64,000 nt of DNA from JAJFFW01 sp038531315 (GCA_038531315.1 JBCBBT010000004.1:1-64000), one strand, 5' to 3'; counted from the first letter of the stretch, positions 8,707 to 16,997 are shown. The notes: generated from the letters alone by a model not told the origin. Made by a program: numbers and translations.

Positions 8707-10311
8707 CTATTCCCCGGTCCCCGTTTCAAGCGCCGCCAGCTTGGCGTCCGTCAGGAAGTCCCCGCCGATGGCCAGATAAAGGGTAACACGATTAGCGACG
8801 CGTTGTTGTTGCGCCGAGATATAGGCGCTTTCAGCCGAAATGCGCCGCGTCTGCGCATCCAGCAGATTAAAGATGGTGGCCGCGCCGCTGGCGTAACGGC
8901 GCTCGGTCAGCTGTTCGCCGGCGGCGGCTTCCTCAAACGCAAATTTCAGCGCCTTCTCTCGCGTCGCCAAAAGGCGCTCCGCGGCAAGCGCGTTTTCGGC
9001 CTCTTCATAGGCTTCAAGTGCGATCTGCGCATAATTCAGGAGACTCGCTTCCGCTTGCGCGCGCGCTTGTTTCGCGCTGGCGCGTAACCGCCCGCCCTGG
9101 AACAGGGGCTGGAAGACCCCGGCGGCGATGTTGCCGGCGAGGCGCTCGGGATCGATGACGTCGCCAAGCTCGGGACCGCTGGTGTTGATATTGGCGCTTA
9201 GCGTCAGTCGCGGAAGCAGCGCTTTGCGCGCGGCCCGTGCGCGCAGGCCCGCCGATTCCATGCGCAATTCCGCCGCGATCAAGTCGGGCCGCCGCGATAA
9301 TAGATCGCCCGGCGCGCCGGCGCCGGCGAGCGCCGGCAGCTCGGGAAGGGAGGCGGCCGCTTCAACCTCCGCACGCGGATACCGCCCCAGCAAAACTTCA
9401 AGACGGCGCGCGGATTCTTTCTCCAGCCGTTGCGCCTGCGCAAGATTGGCCTCACTTGATCCGAGAGCGGATCGTGATAACCGCAGATCGAGGCTTGATG
9501 ACACACCGCGCTGGTACCGCCGTTCAGTGACGCGCAAATTGCTTTGCCGCGCGGTGACGTCGCGCTCTGCTAGTTCGCGCAAACGGCGGCGCTCAATCAA
9601 TGTGAACCAGCCTTGCGACACCGCGGCGGCGATTGACAGCTGTGTGCCGTGCAGGTCGGCGAGGCTGGCGCGGGCGTCCTTGTAGGCGGCGCGCGTCTGA
9701 TCGCTGAGCCGGCCCCACAGATCGAGTTCCCAGGTGAGCTGTGCGCTGAGCTGGAAGTTGTTGATGTAAATCCGCCGGTTCGGAATGGGCGAGTCGCCGA
9801 TGCCGTCCTGACCCGGAATGCCGTCAGAGGCCGGACCAACAAATAAGTCGAGCGTGTCAAGTTCCCCGTCGCCGTCGCTGTCGACGCCGAATTGGTCTTC
9901 AAGATCCCTGATCCGCACGCGGTCGCCGGCCCCTGCGCCGCCGCCGGACTGGGCGGCTGTCGCCGGGTTCACAACAATGGCGTTTCGGCTTGTGCCCGGT
10001 TGCGCGTTCAGCGTCGGCAATAGATCCGCCCGTGTGACGACCGCCAGTTGCTCGCTCGCCTCAAGATTGGCGGCGCTCGCCAGCAACGTGTTGTTCTGGC
10101 TCATGGCTTCAACGATCAGCCCGCGCAGGGTCTCGTCGCCGAAAGCCCCCACCCAGTCGCCGATCGGCGGCGCGCCGACGCCTTCTTCCGAGGTCCACGA
10201 CGGCGGCGGTTCAGGCAGATTTGCGTCAAGCAGCTCTTTGTTAAGCGACGCGCACCCGGCCAAGAGCGTTAGCGACACTGTGCTTGCCAGAATTGCCCGA
10301 TAGCCCCGCAT
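8707..10311 (-). CDS. RND efflux outer-membrane channel lipoprotein (NodT / OprM family)
   Basis: 534 residues and the first gene of the efflux operon, with GGAG seven bases before its ATG. A lipoprotein signal ends in LLAGC (Cys about residue 20). Two outer-membrane-factor repeats follow, including NNFQLSAQLTWELDLWGR and a late coiled-coil with LNYAQIALEAYEEAENAL. Trimers form a beta-barrel in the outer membrane with a long periplasmic tunnel that docks on the adaptor. Odd feature: the segment between the first two barrel strands carries an Asp-rich insertion (DSDGDGELDTLD, about residues 143-155) resembling a calcium-binding loop; that segment should be extracellular. Confidence 0.94.
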   Translation of the reverse strand: MRGYRAILASTVSLTLLAGCASLNKELLDANLPEPPPSWTSEEGVGAPPIGDWVGAFGDETLRGLIVEAMSQNNTLLASAANLEASEQLAVVTRADLLPTLNAQPGTSRNAIVVNPATAAQSGGGAGAGDRVRIRDLEDQFGVDSDGDGELDTLDLFVGPASDGIPGQDGIGDSPIPNRRIYINNFQLSAQLTWELDLWGRLSDQTRAAYKDARASLADLHGTQLSIAAAVSQGWFTLIERRRLRELAERDVTARQSNLRVTERRYQRGVSSSLDLRLSRSALGSSEANLAQAQRLEKESARRLEVLLGRYPRAEVEAAASLPELPALAGAGAPGDLLSRRPDLIAAELRMESAGLRARAARKALLPRLTLSANINTSGPELGDVIDPERLAGNIAAGVFQPLFQGGRLRASAKQARAQAEASLLNYAQIALEAYEEAENALAAERLLATREKALKFAFEEAAAGEQLTERRYASGAATIFNLLDAQTRRISAESAYISAQQQRVANRVTLYLAIGGDFLTDAKLAALETGTGE

Positions 10312-10591
10312 GCTTCACTCCGATTTCCTTCGGCCCTCTATGGGCCCAGACACATCGTCAACCACTTAGGCGGGCGCTGGCTGTCGCCACAAGGGCCAAG
10401 CGATAGCCGGTTGCAGTCGTGAGACGAGCGGCAGGTCCGGCCAAGCCTTTGGTTTAGGCGGCTTACGTGTCGCTGTGGTTAACAGATTAGGGCGCCGGAA
10501 AGAGATGCTCACGCTGGAATCGGGCCCGTGACCCAGTTTCGAGCCTATTGATACAAAAAAGGAACAGATTTCAGGCTTTCGAGGCCCCTCT
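10312..10591. other. Upstream region of the efflux operon, no gene seen
   Basis: About 280 bases between the start of the channel gene and the tRNA-Cys repeats. It must hold the efflux promoter on the minus strand, but no convincing -35/-10 pair, operator dyad or divergent regulator gene was found. A TetR or MarR gene often sits beside such operons; none does here. Confidence 0.4.
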
Positions 10592-10837
10592 GCGTCTGTC
10601 ACGCGCGCAGAGGAGTGGAAGCTGCGGCCGGAATCGAACCGCCCGCGCGAAGGCGCGGAGTCTTAAGATCGCCGGTTTGCGATGACCGTTTTGCGGGAAC
10701 GGGCGTCTGTCACGCGCGCAGAGGAGTGGAGGCTGCGGCCGGAATCGAACCGCCCGCGCGAAGGCGCGGAGTCTTATGATCGTCGGTTTGCGATGACCGT
10801 TTTGCGGGAACGGGCGTCTGTCACGCGCGCAGAGGAG
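10592..10837 (-). repeat. Tandem 111-bp repeats carrying tRNA-Cys 3'-end copies (rtT-like)
   Basis: Units at 10592-10702 and 10703-10813 are near identical, and a third begins at 10814 and runs into tRNA-Cys at 10838. Read on the minus strand, each full unit ends in a copy of the last 26 or so nucleotides of the tRNA (TTCGATTCCGGCCG, then GC-rich sequence, then TCCA) with two or three substitutions. The spacer between copies includes a perfect CCGCGC-CTTC-GCGCGG hairpin. The spacer also forms CCGTT...AACGG. The arrangement matches the principle of the E. coli tyrT locus, where repeats downstream of the tRNA each contain its 3' end (rtT). No integrase or other mobility gene is adjacent. Confidence 0.85.
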
Positions 10838-10911
10838 TGGAGGCCACGGCCGGAATCGAACCGGCGTACACGGCTTTGCAGGCCGCTGCGTCACCACTCC
10901 GCCACGTGGCC
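10838..10911 (-). tRNA. tRNA-Cys (GCA)
   Basis: A 74-nt cloverleaf on the minus strand from GGCCACG (10911) to CGTGGCC-T-CCA (10838). The anticodon loop CTGCAAA gives GCA, the T-arm is GCCGG-TTCGATT-CCGGC, and discriminator U73 is the Cys identity base. CCA is encoded. It is followed directly by the 111-bp repeats that duplicate its 3' end. Confidence 0.97.
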
Positions 10912-10954
10912 CCTTCGCCGGCTGGCCGCCGGTCTCCGGTGCGGTGAGCGTGAG

Positions 10955-10983
10955 GTCATAGCGGGCATGGAGAGCGCTTGCAA
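10955..10983 (-). promoter_or_regulatory. Probable promoter of tRNA-Cys
   Basis: On the minus strand TTGCAA (10983-10978), a 17-base spacer and TATGAC (10960-10955) fit a sigma-70 promoter. Transcription would begin about 35 bases before the tRNA 5' end. Confidence 0.5.
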
Positions 10984-11244
10984 TCCATCATGACGAACAG
11001 GTTTTCAGATCAGTGATCTTGCTGCGGCCCCGCCCGGCGCGCCGATACAAATTGCCTGACGAAACGCCTGACGAAACGCCTTATGAAAGGCTTGGCGCGG
11101 CGCCGCGCGCGATGCGTATTGCGCAAAGAAACGGCCGGATGTATCCGATGGCGGGCGACGGGCTTGTCGCGCCGCTCGCTCTTCGCGCCATTCGTTATTC
11201 ACGCCACCTGGTATTCTGGCCAATCGACGCCGTCTGGATCGCAT
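10984..11244. other. Gap between tRNA-Cys promoter and pcm-like gene, no gene seen
   Basis: No coding signal is supported; the pcm-like frame is open here, but the sequence is not family-like before 11245. A directly repeated GCCTGACGAAAC occurs twice near 11055-11080. The pcm-like promoter should lie here but no clear boxes were identified. Confidence 0.4.
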
Positions 11245-11898
11245 ATGAATTTCGCCGCCGCCCGCAAAGCCATGGTCGACTGTCAGGTTCGGCCCAACGA
11301 TGTCACTGATCATGCGTTGCTGCATCGACTGGAGACGGTGCCGAAGGAAGACTTCCTGCCGTCCGGGTTGAAAAACCTCGCTTACGTTGAGACCGAACTC
11401 ACGCTCGGCCCGGGACGCGCGGTTCTGACGGCGCGTGATTTCAGCAAATTGTTACAGGCGGCCGGCCCGAAACCGACGGATCTTGTTCTCGATCTGGCGG
11501 TGGGGGGCGGCTACTCGACGGCGATACTCGCGGGCCTCGCCGGCATGGTCGTCGCAGTGGAAGAAGATGAAAAGCTGGTGGCGAACGCAGAAGAAGCGCT
11601 TGCAAAACATGAGATTTCGAACGCGGCGGTGATCACGGGCGCGCCGGCCAACGGCGCCGGCGATCAGGGACCGTTTGACGTCATTTTTATTGGCGGCGTC
11701 ATCGAAGAAGCGCCCGCCGGCCTCGTTGAGCAGTTGAAAGACGGCGGCAGGCTGGCGGCGATCCTTCATAAAGACGGTGTCTCGCGCGGCGTGGTCTTTA
11801 CGCGGGCCAACGACGTAGTGTCTTCCAAAGCGTATTTCGTGTCGTCGGCGCGCGGCGTCATTCCGGGATTTGAAAAAGAGACCGGATTTGTCTTTTAG
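11245..11898 (+). CDS. Protein-L-isoaspartate O-methyltransferase family protein
   Basis: 217 residues from the ATG at 11245. The frame stays open 54 codons further upstream, but that part does not resemble the family, and the chosen N-terminus (MNFAAARKAMVDCQVRPNDV) is the usual one for the alphaproteobacterial pcm-like protein beside tolC. The SAM-binding motif is degenerate: LDLAVGGGYSTA replaces the usual GxGSGY pattern, followed by VVAVEEDEKL. Classical PCMT repairs isoaspartyl residues; this branch is shorter and its true substrate is uncertain. It stands upstream of tolC and popZ, a conserved neighbourhood in the class. Confidence 0.85.
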   Translation: MNFAAARKAMVDCQVRPNDVTDHALLHRLETVPKEDFLPSGLKNLAYVETELTLGPGRAVLTARDFSKLLQAAGPKPTDLVLDLAVGGGYSTAILAGLAGMVVAVEEDEKLVANAEEALAKHEISNAAVITGAPANGAGDQGPFDVIFIGGVIEEAPAGLVEQLKDGGRLAAILHKDGVSRGVVFTRANDVVSSKAYFVSSARGVIPGFEKETGFVF

Positions 11899-11938
11899 AC
11901 GGTCTCGTTAAAAACGCGCCACATACTGTTTTTGTCTT

Positions 11939-11967
11939 TTGAGCGGCGGTTAAGACATTGGCTATAT
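11939..11967 (+). promoter_or_regulatory. Probable sigma-70 promoter of tolC
   Basis: TTGAGC (11939-11944), a 17-base spacer and CTATAT (11962-11967) lie about 40 bases before the tolC ATG. Spacing is ideal and both boxes match the consensus at four positions. Confidence 0.5.
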
Positions 11968-12005
11968 TCAAGCACTCAAACGGTCGGCTTCAAAAAGGAG
12001 CGGCG

Positions 12006-13385
12006 ATGACAAGCCCGCAAGATTTTCTCAAACGTGCGGCGATCCAGGCGGTTGGCGCGGTCAGCTGCGCGGTCCTGATCTGCGCTGGCGCGCCGACGTC
12101 GGCGTCGGGCGAAACCCTGAAAGACGCATTATCCGTCGCCCATCGCACCAATCCGACGCTGCGCGCTGAACGCGCCCGCCTGCGCGCCACGCAGGAACTG
12201 CCGTCGCAAGCCTGGGCCGACGCGCTGCCGCAAGTTTCCGCCTCAGCCGGGATTGAACGCAATAATACAACGAACACGTCGCTTTTTAATGTGACGCTTG
12301 ACGACAACGGCAATCCGCTGCCGCCGGAGCCGCAGTCCGTGTCCTTCACGCCGATAACGGCGGGCGTCAATGCAACGCAAACGGTTTTCGCCGGACTTCG
12401 CAATGTGAATGCGATCAAATCAGCGCGCGCCCGCGTCCGGGCCGGCGGGGCGCAACTGATTTCGGTGGAGCAAAGCGTTTTGCAACGCGCGGCGACGGCG
12501 TATTTCGATGTACTCCGCGATGTGACGATTTACGATGCGCGGCTTTCGAATGTGACCGTGTTGTTAAGCCGGCAGCGCGAGGCGCAGGTGCGCTTTGAGG
12601 TGGGTGAGACGACGCGCACCGATGTGGCGCAGGCCGATGCGCGCCTCGCCGGCGCACGGGCCGAACTTGCCGCCGCGCAGGCTGCGCTGGCGCAGTCGCG
12701 CGCAACCTACAAGGAAGTTGTCGGCGAAGCGCCCGGCACGCTTGATGCGGCGCCCGCTATGCCGGCGGTTCCCGAAAGTGAGGAACAGGCGCAGTCTTTT
12801 GCAGCTGTTTATGCGCCGGCGGTCGTCGCTGCGCGCGAAACCGAAACGGCCTCCAGAAAACAGGTTGCGGTGGCGCGCAGCGCGCTCGCGCCGACCGTGT
12901 CGTTGACCGCTCGCTATCAGTATGCGGAAGACCCAAGTTTCTTTATTCAAAATGACGAGCAATTCGTCTATGGCGCGCAGGCGTCGATCCCGATTTTTCT
13001 GGGCGGGCTGAATTACTCGCGGATCCGGGAAGCAAAGGCGTTGCACGACGCGGACCGCCAGGGCGTGAGCGAAGCCGAGCGCCGGGTCGCCGCCAATGTG
13101 ACAGCCGCATGGGAACAGTTGCAGGCCGCACGCGCCGTGATCGCATCGACACGCGCCGCAGTGGAGGCCAATGAGCTGGCGTTCACCGGCGTCAAACGCG
13201 AAAATGAAGTTGGCGCGCGCACGACGCTCGATGTCCTGAACGCCCAGCAGGAACTGCTCAATGCGCGCGTCGCCTTGTCGAATGCGGTCAGAGATGAGCG
13301 CGCGGCGACCTTCAACCTGCTGGCCGCCGCCGGCGTCCTGACGCCTGAAGCCGTGGGCATTGCGACGCCGTCTTCAGCAGAATAG
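12006..13385 (+). CDS. tolC: TolC-family outer-membrane channel (type I secretion / efflux)
   Basis: 459 residues from ATG 12006, preceded by AAAAGGAG at good spacing; an upstream in-frame start at 11958 has no ribosome site. A signal peptide ends near residue 35 (SAS-GETLKDAL). The protein has the two-repeat outer-membrane-factor structure with motifs ALSVAHRTNPTLRAERARL and DVAQADARLAGARAEL, and a C-terminal repeat with NEVGARTTLDVLNAQQELL. It has no lipobox, unlike the NodT-type channel at 8707, so it is the general TolC used by type I secretion and several pumps. It lies between the pcm-like gene and popZ, as in other alphaproteobacteria. Confidence 0.94.
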   Translation: MTSPQDFLKRAAIQAVGAVSCAVLICAGAPTSASGETLKDALSVAHRTNPTLRAERARLRATQELPSQAWADALPQVSASAGIERNNTTNTSLFNVTLDDNGNPLPPEPQSVSFTPITAGVNATQTVFAGLRNVNAIKSARARVRAGGAQLISVEQSVLQRAATAYFDVLRDVTIYDARLSNVTVLLSRQREAQVRFEVGETTRTDVAQADARLAGARAELAAAQAALAQSRATYKEVVGEAPGTLDAAPAMPAVPESEEQAQSFAAVYAPAVVAARETETASRKQVAVARSALAPTVSLTARYQYAEDPSFFIQNDEQFVYGAQASIPIFLGGLNYSRIREAKALHDADRQGVSEAERRVAANVTAAWEQLQAARAVIASTRAAVEANELAFTGVKRENEVGARTTLDVLNAQQELLNARVALSNAVRDERAATFNLLAAAGVLTPEAVGIATPSSAE

Positions 13386-13507
13386 CGGGCGCACGCTTTT
13401 GCGCTCACCCCGGGCGTCAAATCGGGCGTTTGCGGGACGCCTGACGGATTCGGGCATTAATGAGCCCGCGGTGGCTTTTCAGCGCGACTCTGACTAATTC
13501 TTTTAAC

Positions 13508-13559
13508 CGAGTATTCAACTTAAAGGGTTGATAGTCCCGGCGAAGCGCTTGAATACTCG
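13508..13559. repeat. Perfect 11-bp inverted repeat upstream of popZ
   Basis: CGAGTATTCAA (13508-13518) and TTGAATACTCG (13549-13559) are exact complements separated by 30 bases, and the right arm ends 56 bases before the popZ ATG. Arm centres are 41 bases apart, about four helical turns, which would suit a dimeric regulator binding both arms on one face, or a leader hairpin. Two GANTC sites (13447, 13486) lie just upstream and could be CcrM methylation sites. Confidence 0.6.
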
Positions 13560-13615
13560 TTGAAATAACGCTTTTGTGCGGCGTGAAGCGTCACTTTTCG
13601 ATCAGGGGTCAGTAA

Positions 13616-14212
13616 ATGAGCAACCCACAACCTGAACCGAGCATGGAAGAGATTCTTGCTTCCATCAGGCGCATCATATCCGAAGACGAAGAAGCGCCCG
13701 CCGGCGTCGAGGAACAACAGCCATCCGCACGCCAAAGCGCCGTTGTCGATATTGACGCCGCCAATGAAGTTTTCCGCGCCGCCAAGACCGAGCCTGAGCC
13801 GGCGGCGGATGTGGACGATGACAGCGAAAATTTCACCATGGATGACGATTTCGCTGACGACGACTTCGATATGGACGCCGCAAGCGACGATGACGCCGCG
13901 CTCGACAATGATGACTCGGCTGAGGATCATCTCGAAACAGAGGATGTTGCCATGATCAAGGACGCGGCGGTCGAAACCATAGACTCAGAGGGCCCCATGC
14001 TCGCAGAATCCTCCGCATCAGCGGCTTCAAAAGCTTTTGACTCGCTGTCGCAAACTGTCCGCGTATCAAACGGCGACGGCCGCACGCTTGAAGACATCGT
14101 GACGGAAATTATGAAACCGCTCGTCAAAGAATGGCTGGACGCGAACCTGCCGGCGATCGTCGAAGAAAAAGTCGAACGCGAAGTGCAAAGGCTCGCCCGC
14201 AGCGGTCGCTAA
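13616..14212 (+). CDS. popZ: Polar organizing protein PopZ (DUF2497)
   Basis: 198 residues with the three-part PopZ plan. A short N-terminal helix, SMEEILASIRRIISEDEE (about 9-26), is the client-binding part in Caulobacter. A long, strongly acidic, Asp/Glu-rich linker (about 27-135) follows. The C-terminal helices needed for oligomerisation are LEDIVTEIMKPLVKEWLDAN and the segment after it. PopZ forms a polar matrix that anchors ParB-origin complexes and cell-cycle kinases. The gene is the third of the pcm-tolC-popZ neighbourhood. In many relatives valS comes next; here a convergent kelch gene follows. A dyad upstream is listed separately. Confidence 0.93.
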   Translation: MSNPQPEPSMEEILASIRRIISEDEEAPAGVEEQQPSARQSAVVDIDAANEVFRAAKTEPEPAADVDDDSENFTMDDDFADDDFDMDAASDDDAALDNDDSAEDHLETEDVAMIKDAAVETIDSEGPMLAESSASAASKAFDSLSQTVRVSNGDGRTLEDIVTEIMKPLVKEWLDANLPAIVEEKVEREVQRLARSGR

Positions 14213-14220
14213 GCCGGCCT

Positions 14221-14250
14221 CGCCGCCGTCGGTTGGACGGCGCGGCGCTC
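14221..14250 (+). terminator. Possible popZ terminator
   Basis: The stem CGCC-GCCGTC / GACGGC-(GC)-GGCG (14221-14247, 5-base loop) follows the popZ stop by 9 bases. The T-content afterwards is weak (CCCCTTAAATTT), so it may be inefficient. Confidence 0.4.
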
Positions 14251-14390
14251 CCCTTAAATTTCCCATTTTGTGAGTGACGCGGTCTCGCCCGTTGTATCGG
14301 TCGCGGTGGTGTCCGTACGGGTTTTCAGCGCCGCCATATTCATCATCGCCGCATGGCCCTCCGGCCATGATTGAGCCGGCCGCGGATCGC

Positions 14391-15539
14391 TCAGATCGAA
14401 AACCGGTCCATGACCGAAGAGGTGCCATCGCCGCTTGGCCGGCTCGCCCCGCCGAGGACGTAGACGCCGTCTTTCAGGGACACAGCGCCGAGGCCGTGGC
14501 GCGGTCGGGGCATCGCGGCGACGCCGCGCCAATGGTCCTCGCGCGGATCGTATTCCCAGACTTCCGAATAGACCCCGCCGCCGGAGGGGGAGAACCATTC
14601 GCCGCCAAAAACATAAATGTAGCCCCCATAAGCAGCGGCGGCGAGGCCGCCGGCGCCATGCGGGCCGGCGGCTGGCTTTGGAAGCGGGCGCGCCGCCTGC
14701 CAGCGATCGGTTACGGGATCATAGACATCGACGCGCGGGGTGTTGCCGCCTGAAACGGTGCGCCCGCCAATTACATAAAGAGCGCCGCGCCAGACGGCGC
14801 CGGCGGCTGAATTGCGCGCCATTGGCAGCGCCCTGCGTTGTTCCCAGCGGTTTTCGCTGGCGATATAAACGAAGTGATTGTCGGTATCGATATGATCGCG
14901 CCACTGCGCATTGGCGCTGCCGACCGGGCTGCGCCCGCCGACAACATGAATGCGCCCATTCAGCGACACCGTGACGGTTTCCGCCTGCGGCAGGGGCAGG
15001 GGCGCAATTTCTTCCCACACGCCGTCATTGAAATCGCTTAATTGCCAGACGGTTGGTTGCATTTGCCAGGCGCCGCGTTCATCCGCCGTAAAACCGCCGC
15101 ATACAAACAAATAGCCATTATTGGAAACCAGCGCCGCATGATGCATCGGCCAGGGCAGGGCCTCGCCGTAATACCATTCCCCGAGCGCCGGATCGTAAAT
15201 CGTCAATGCATCGCTCACCGCCGGTTGCGCATTAGGCGTTAGCCCGCCCGCATTGACGATGAGTTCCTTGGTGACGGGTTTGCGCGGATTGGCGGCGCTT
15301 GGAAAAACCAGCCGGTGCGCGGTGGGATAAATTTCCTGCACCGGAAACGGCATGCCCGGCATCGCAGACCAGGCGCCGAGCGCCGTGCGGGCGGGCTTGT
15401 CATCCGGATGCGGATGAGCGTCGGCCCCAGAGGGCCAGAGCGCTGTGAGCGGCCCCAATGCTGCGCCAGCGCCAAATGCTGCGCCGGCGCCAAACGTTGC
15501 GCCGGAAGCGATCAGTCGTCTTCTTGTCAGTCCAGTCAT
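14391..15539 (-). CDS. Tat-exported kelch-repeat protein
   Basis: 382 residues. The N-terminus has the twin-arginine pattern TRRRLIASG followed by an Ala/Gly hydrophobic stretch in which an AAFGAG-type unit is tandemly repeated, then a HPHPDD segment after the likely cleavage site. The rest is built of kelch blades with repeated GG doublets and Tyr/Trp pairs, for example YVIGGRTVSGG, YVFGGEWFSPSGG and YVLGGASRPSG. The fold is a beta-propeller, probably periplasmic. Kelch proteins bind partners or sugars; some are oxidases, but no copper-site residues can be assigned. It is convergent with popZ and has sodC upstream on the same strand. Confidence 0.85.
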   Translation of the reverse strand: MTGLTRRRLIASGATFGAGAAFGAGAALGPLTALWPSGADAHPHPDDKPARTALGAWSAMPGMPFPVQEIYPTAHRLVFPSAANPRKPVTKELIVNAGGLTPNAQPAVSDALTIYDPALGEWYYGEALPWPMHHAALVSNNGYLFVCGGFTADERGAWQMQPTVWQLSDFNDGVWEEIAPLPLPQAETVTVSLNGRIHVVGGRSPVGSANAQWRDHIDTDNHFVYIASENRWEQRRALPMARNSAAGAVWRGALYVIGGRTVSGGNTPRVDVYDPVTDRWQAARPLPKPAAGPHGAGGLAAAAYGGYIYVFGGEWFSPSGGGVYSEVWEYDPREDHWRGVAAMPRPRHGLGAVSLKDGVYVLGGASRPSGDGTSSVMDRFSI

Positions 15540-15620
15540 ACGCGTCCCCGCAATTCCCCCAAAAAGATTGGCCCCTTCTAGTTTGCCATCATCGCTTCAC
15601 GAATGACGCACGCGCGCGGG

Positions 15621-16256
15621 CTAGCCGGTAATCGCCGCGCATGCGACACGCGCGCCCGCGCCGCCAATTGGTTGCGTCACATGATCGTCGGGATTTTCGT
15701 GAATAATCACCGCGAACCCGTCATTGTCCAGAATTGGGTGAACATCAGCCGCAGCGCCCGCCTCGCTCGCCGACAGGCCGACGCCGACACGATAGATTTC
15801 CGCCGTCGCGCGCCCGTCCGGTCCCGCATAGATGTTCGGGATGTCCGCGCGCTCATCGCCTGCGGGGTTCAAGAGCCCATGTGCGTTCTGGTCGGGATTG
15901 ATATGGCTTTTGGACGCCTTGAAACCGCCCGCGCCGTCCGAACAGTCGCCAACCTGATGCAGGTGAATGGCGTGCCATCCCTGCGACAAACCGTTGACGT
16001 CGATGCGCATGATCATGCCGCGCGGGCCTTCGACAAAAACAACCGCGCCGCGCGCTGCGCCGTCGACGCCGACGAAAGACCCCGCCGCATCGGCCGTTGC
16101 GCTCGCTGGCGCAAGGTTCGACAGCATCGGCCGAACCGCTGAGCCGCCGTCAGAGGCGCCGCCGCAGGCGGTGAGAAACGCCGCGCTCGCGAGAGCGGCC
16201 ATGGCCTTGAGATGGCGGGCGCTGACGATCGTAAGGCGGGCGTGCGGGCGCTTCAT
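15621..16256 (-). CDS. sodC: Cu/Zn superoxide dismutase, lipoprotein
   Basis: Up to 211 residues from 16256, with a lipobox AFLTAC about residue 32; a Met at residue 19 is an alternative start. The SodC core is clear: GWHAIHLHQVGDC with two copper His, SHINPDQNAHG with the bridging and zinc His, a later IIHENPDDH and the C-terminal GGAGARVAC with the active-site Arg and disulfide Cys. It converts superoxide to hydrogen peroxide in the periplasm and is probably anchored to the outer membrane. Between the lipobox and the enzyme domain is a low-complexity linker. The kelch gene lies about 80 bases downstream on the same strand and may be cotranscribed. Confidence 0.93.
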   Translation of the reverse strand: MKRPHARLTIVSARHLKAMAALASAAFLTACGGASDGGSAVRPMLSNLAPASATADAAGSFVGVDGAARGAVVFVEGPRGMIMRIDVNGLSQGWHAIHLHQVGDCSDGAGGFKASKSHINPDQNAHGLLNPAGDERADIPNIYAGPDGRATAEIYRVGVGLSASEAGAAADVHPILDNDGFAVIIHENPDDHVTQPIGGAGARVACAAITG

Positions 16257-16547
16257 ATCGGCTCCATGGTTGAACAGCGATCACCGTATCGCATTATTTT
16301 CGAGGAGTGAAATCGGACCGCAACTTTCGGGGCGGGGCGCCTGATTCCTATCGAAAACTCGGCTGGGGTAGTTTCTCAGTTTGAAATTGCGGAACGAACG
16401 TACGTTCTTGCCAGAACGGGCAGTAGAGAATGATTTGGCCAACAACCGATTTTTGGCTGGTTTCCGCCAAAACCTTCTGCGTCCTATCTGGGCGATTTCA
16501 GGACCCCGGGCTAACACTTGCTGCGTCGCAGCCTTAGAAGCAAAAAG
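16257..16547. other. Gap between sodC and the DUF1801 gene
   Basis: About 290 bases without a supported gene. Base composition becomes visibly less GC-rich than in neighbours. The sodC promoter should lie at its left end; no clear boxes were assigned. Confidence 0.4.
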
Positions 16548-16997
16548 TCAGGCATTGATTTTGGAAATCACCTGCGATTCGGTCTTTCTGGGACCATCTA
16601 ACTGGCTTTCAGCGAGCAGGACGGCGTCTGCGAGCAGTCGTACAATCGCAGGGTGCCTCAGATCCGAGCTTTCGCGAATCGATACATGCCTGATCTTCTT
16701 GCCGCTGCCGGATAGAATGCGATCAGGATCATCTAAGTCGGATCCCAAGTTGAAGCCAAGATTGATGTGATTGCTGTATACCGGGATATGACAGAAAGCG
16801 TGCTTCAGCTTGTCTGATAAGCTGTAGACCGATGACAATGCGTGCGTGTGATACAGAAGTTCATTGCATGTCGGACATGCTTGCAAGACTAACTGTCTAA
16901 TATCACTGTAGAGAGCCTGCATAGGCTGCGGTTTTTCAGACAGTATTCTGTCAAAGTCCGGATGGATGTGGTCGGGGTCGATAAAGTGAATGGCCAT
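16548..16997 (-). CDS. DUF1801-domain protein
   Basis: About 149 residues from the ATG at 16997. A GTG start at 17039 would add 14 residues but lacks a ribosome site; AGGAG lies 13 bases before the chosen ATG, which is long. The sequence resembles DUF1801 (YdhG-like, alpha-beta fold): a start with RILSEKPQPMQALYSDIRQLV, a central ELLYHTHALSSVYSL and a later IPVYSNHINLGFNLGSDL. Function of the family is unknown. Codon choice and base composition are less GC-rich than the flanking genes, which suggests acquisition by transfer. It stands alone, upstream of and divergent from gyrA. Confidence 0.7.
   Translation of the reverse strand: MAIHFIDPDHIHPDFDRILSEKPQPMQALYSDIRQLVLQACPTCNELLYHTHALSSVYSLSDKLKHAFCHIPVYSNHINLGFNLGSDLDDPDRILSGSGKKIRHVSIRESSDLRHPAIVRLLADAVLLAESQLDGPRKTESQVISKINA

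Noticed and set aside
10592..10837. CRISPR array
   Set aside because: Units are long, contiguous and fully repeated with no unique spacers, and no cas genes are present.
10571..10897. A minus-strand reading frame with a 37-residue repeated peptide
   Set aside because: 111 bp is 37 codons, so the tRNA-Cys repeat keeps one frame open; the peptide is Arg/Pro-rich and covers the tRNA itself.
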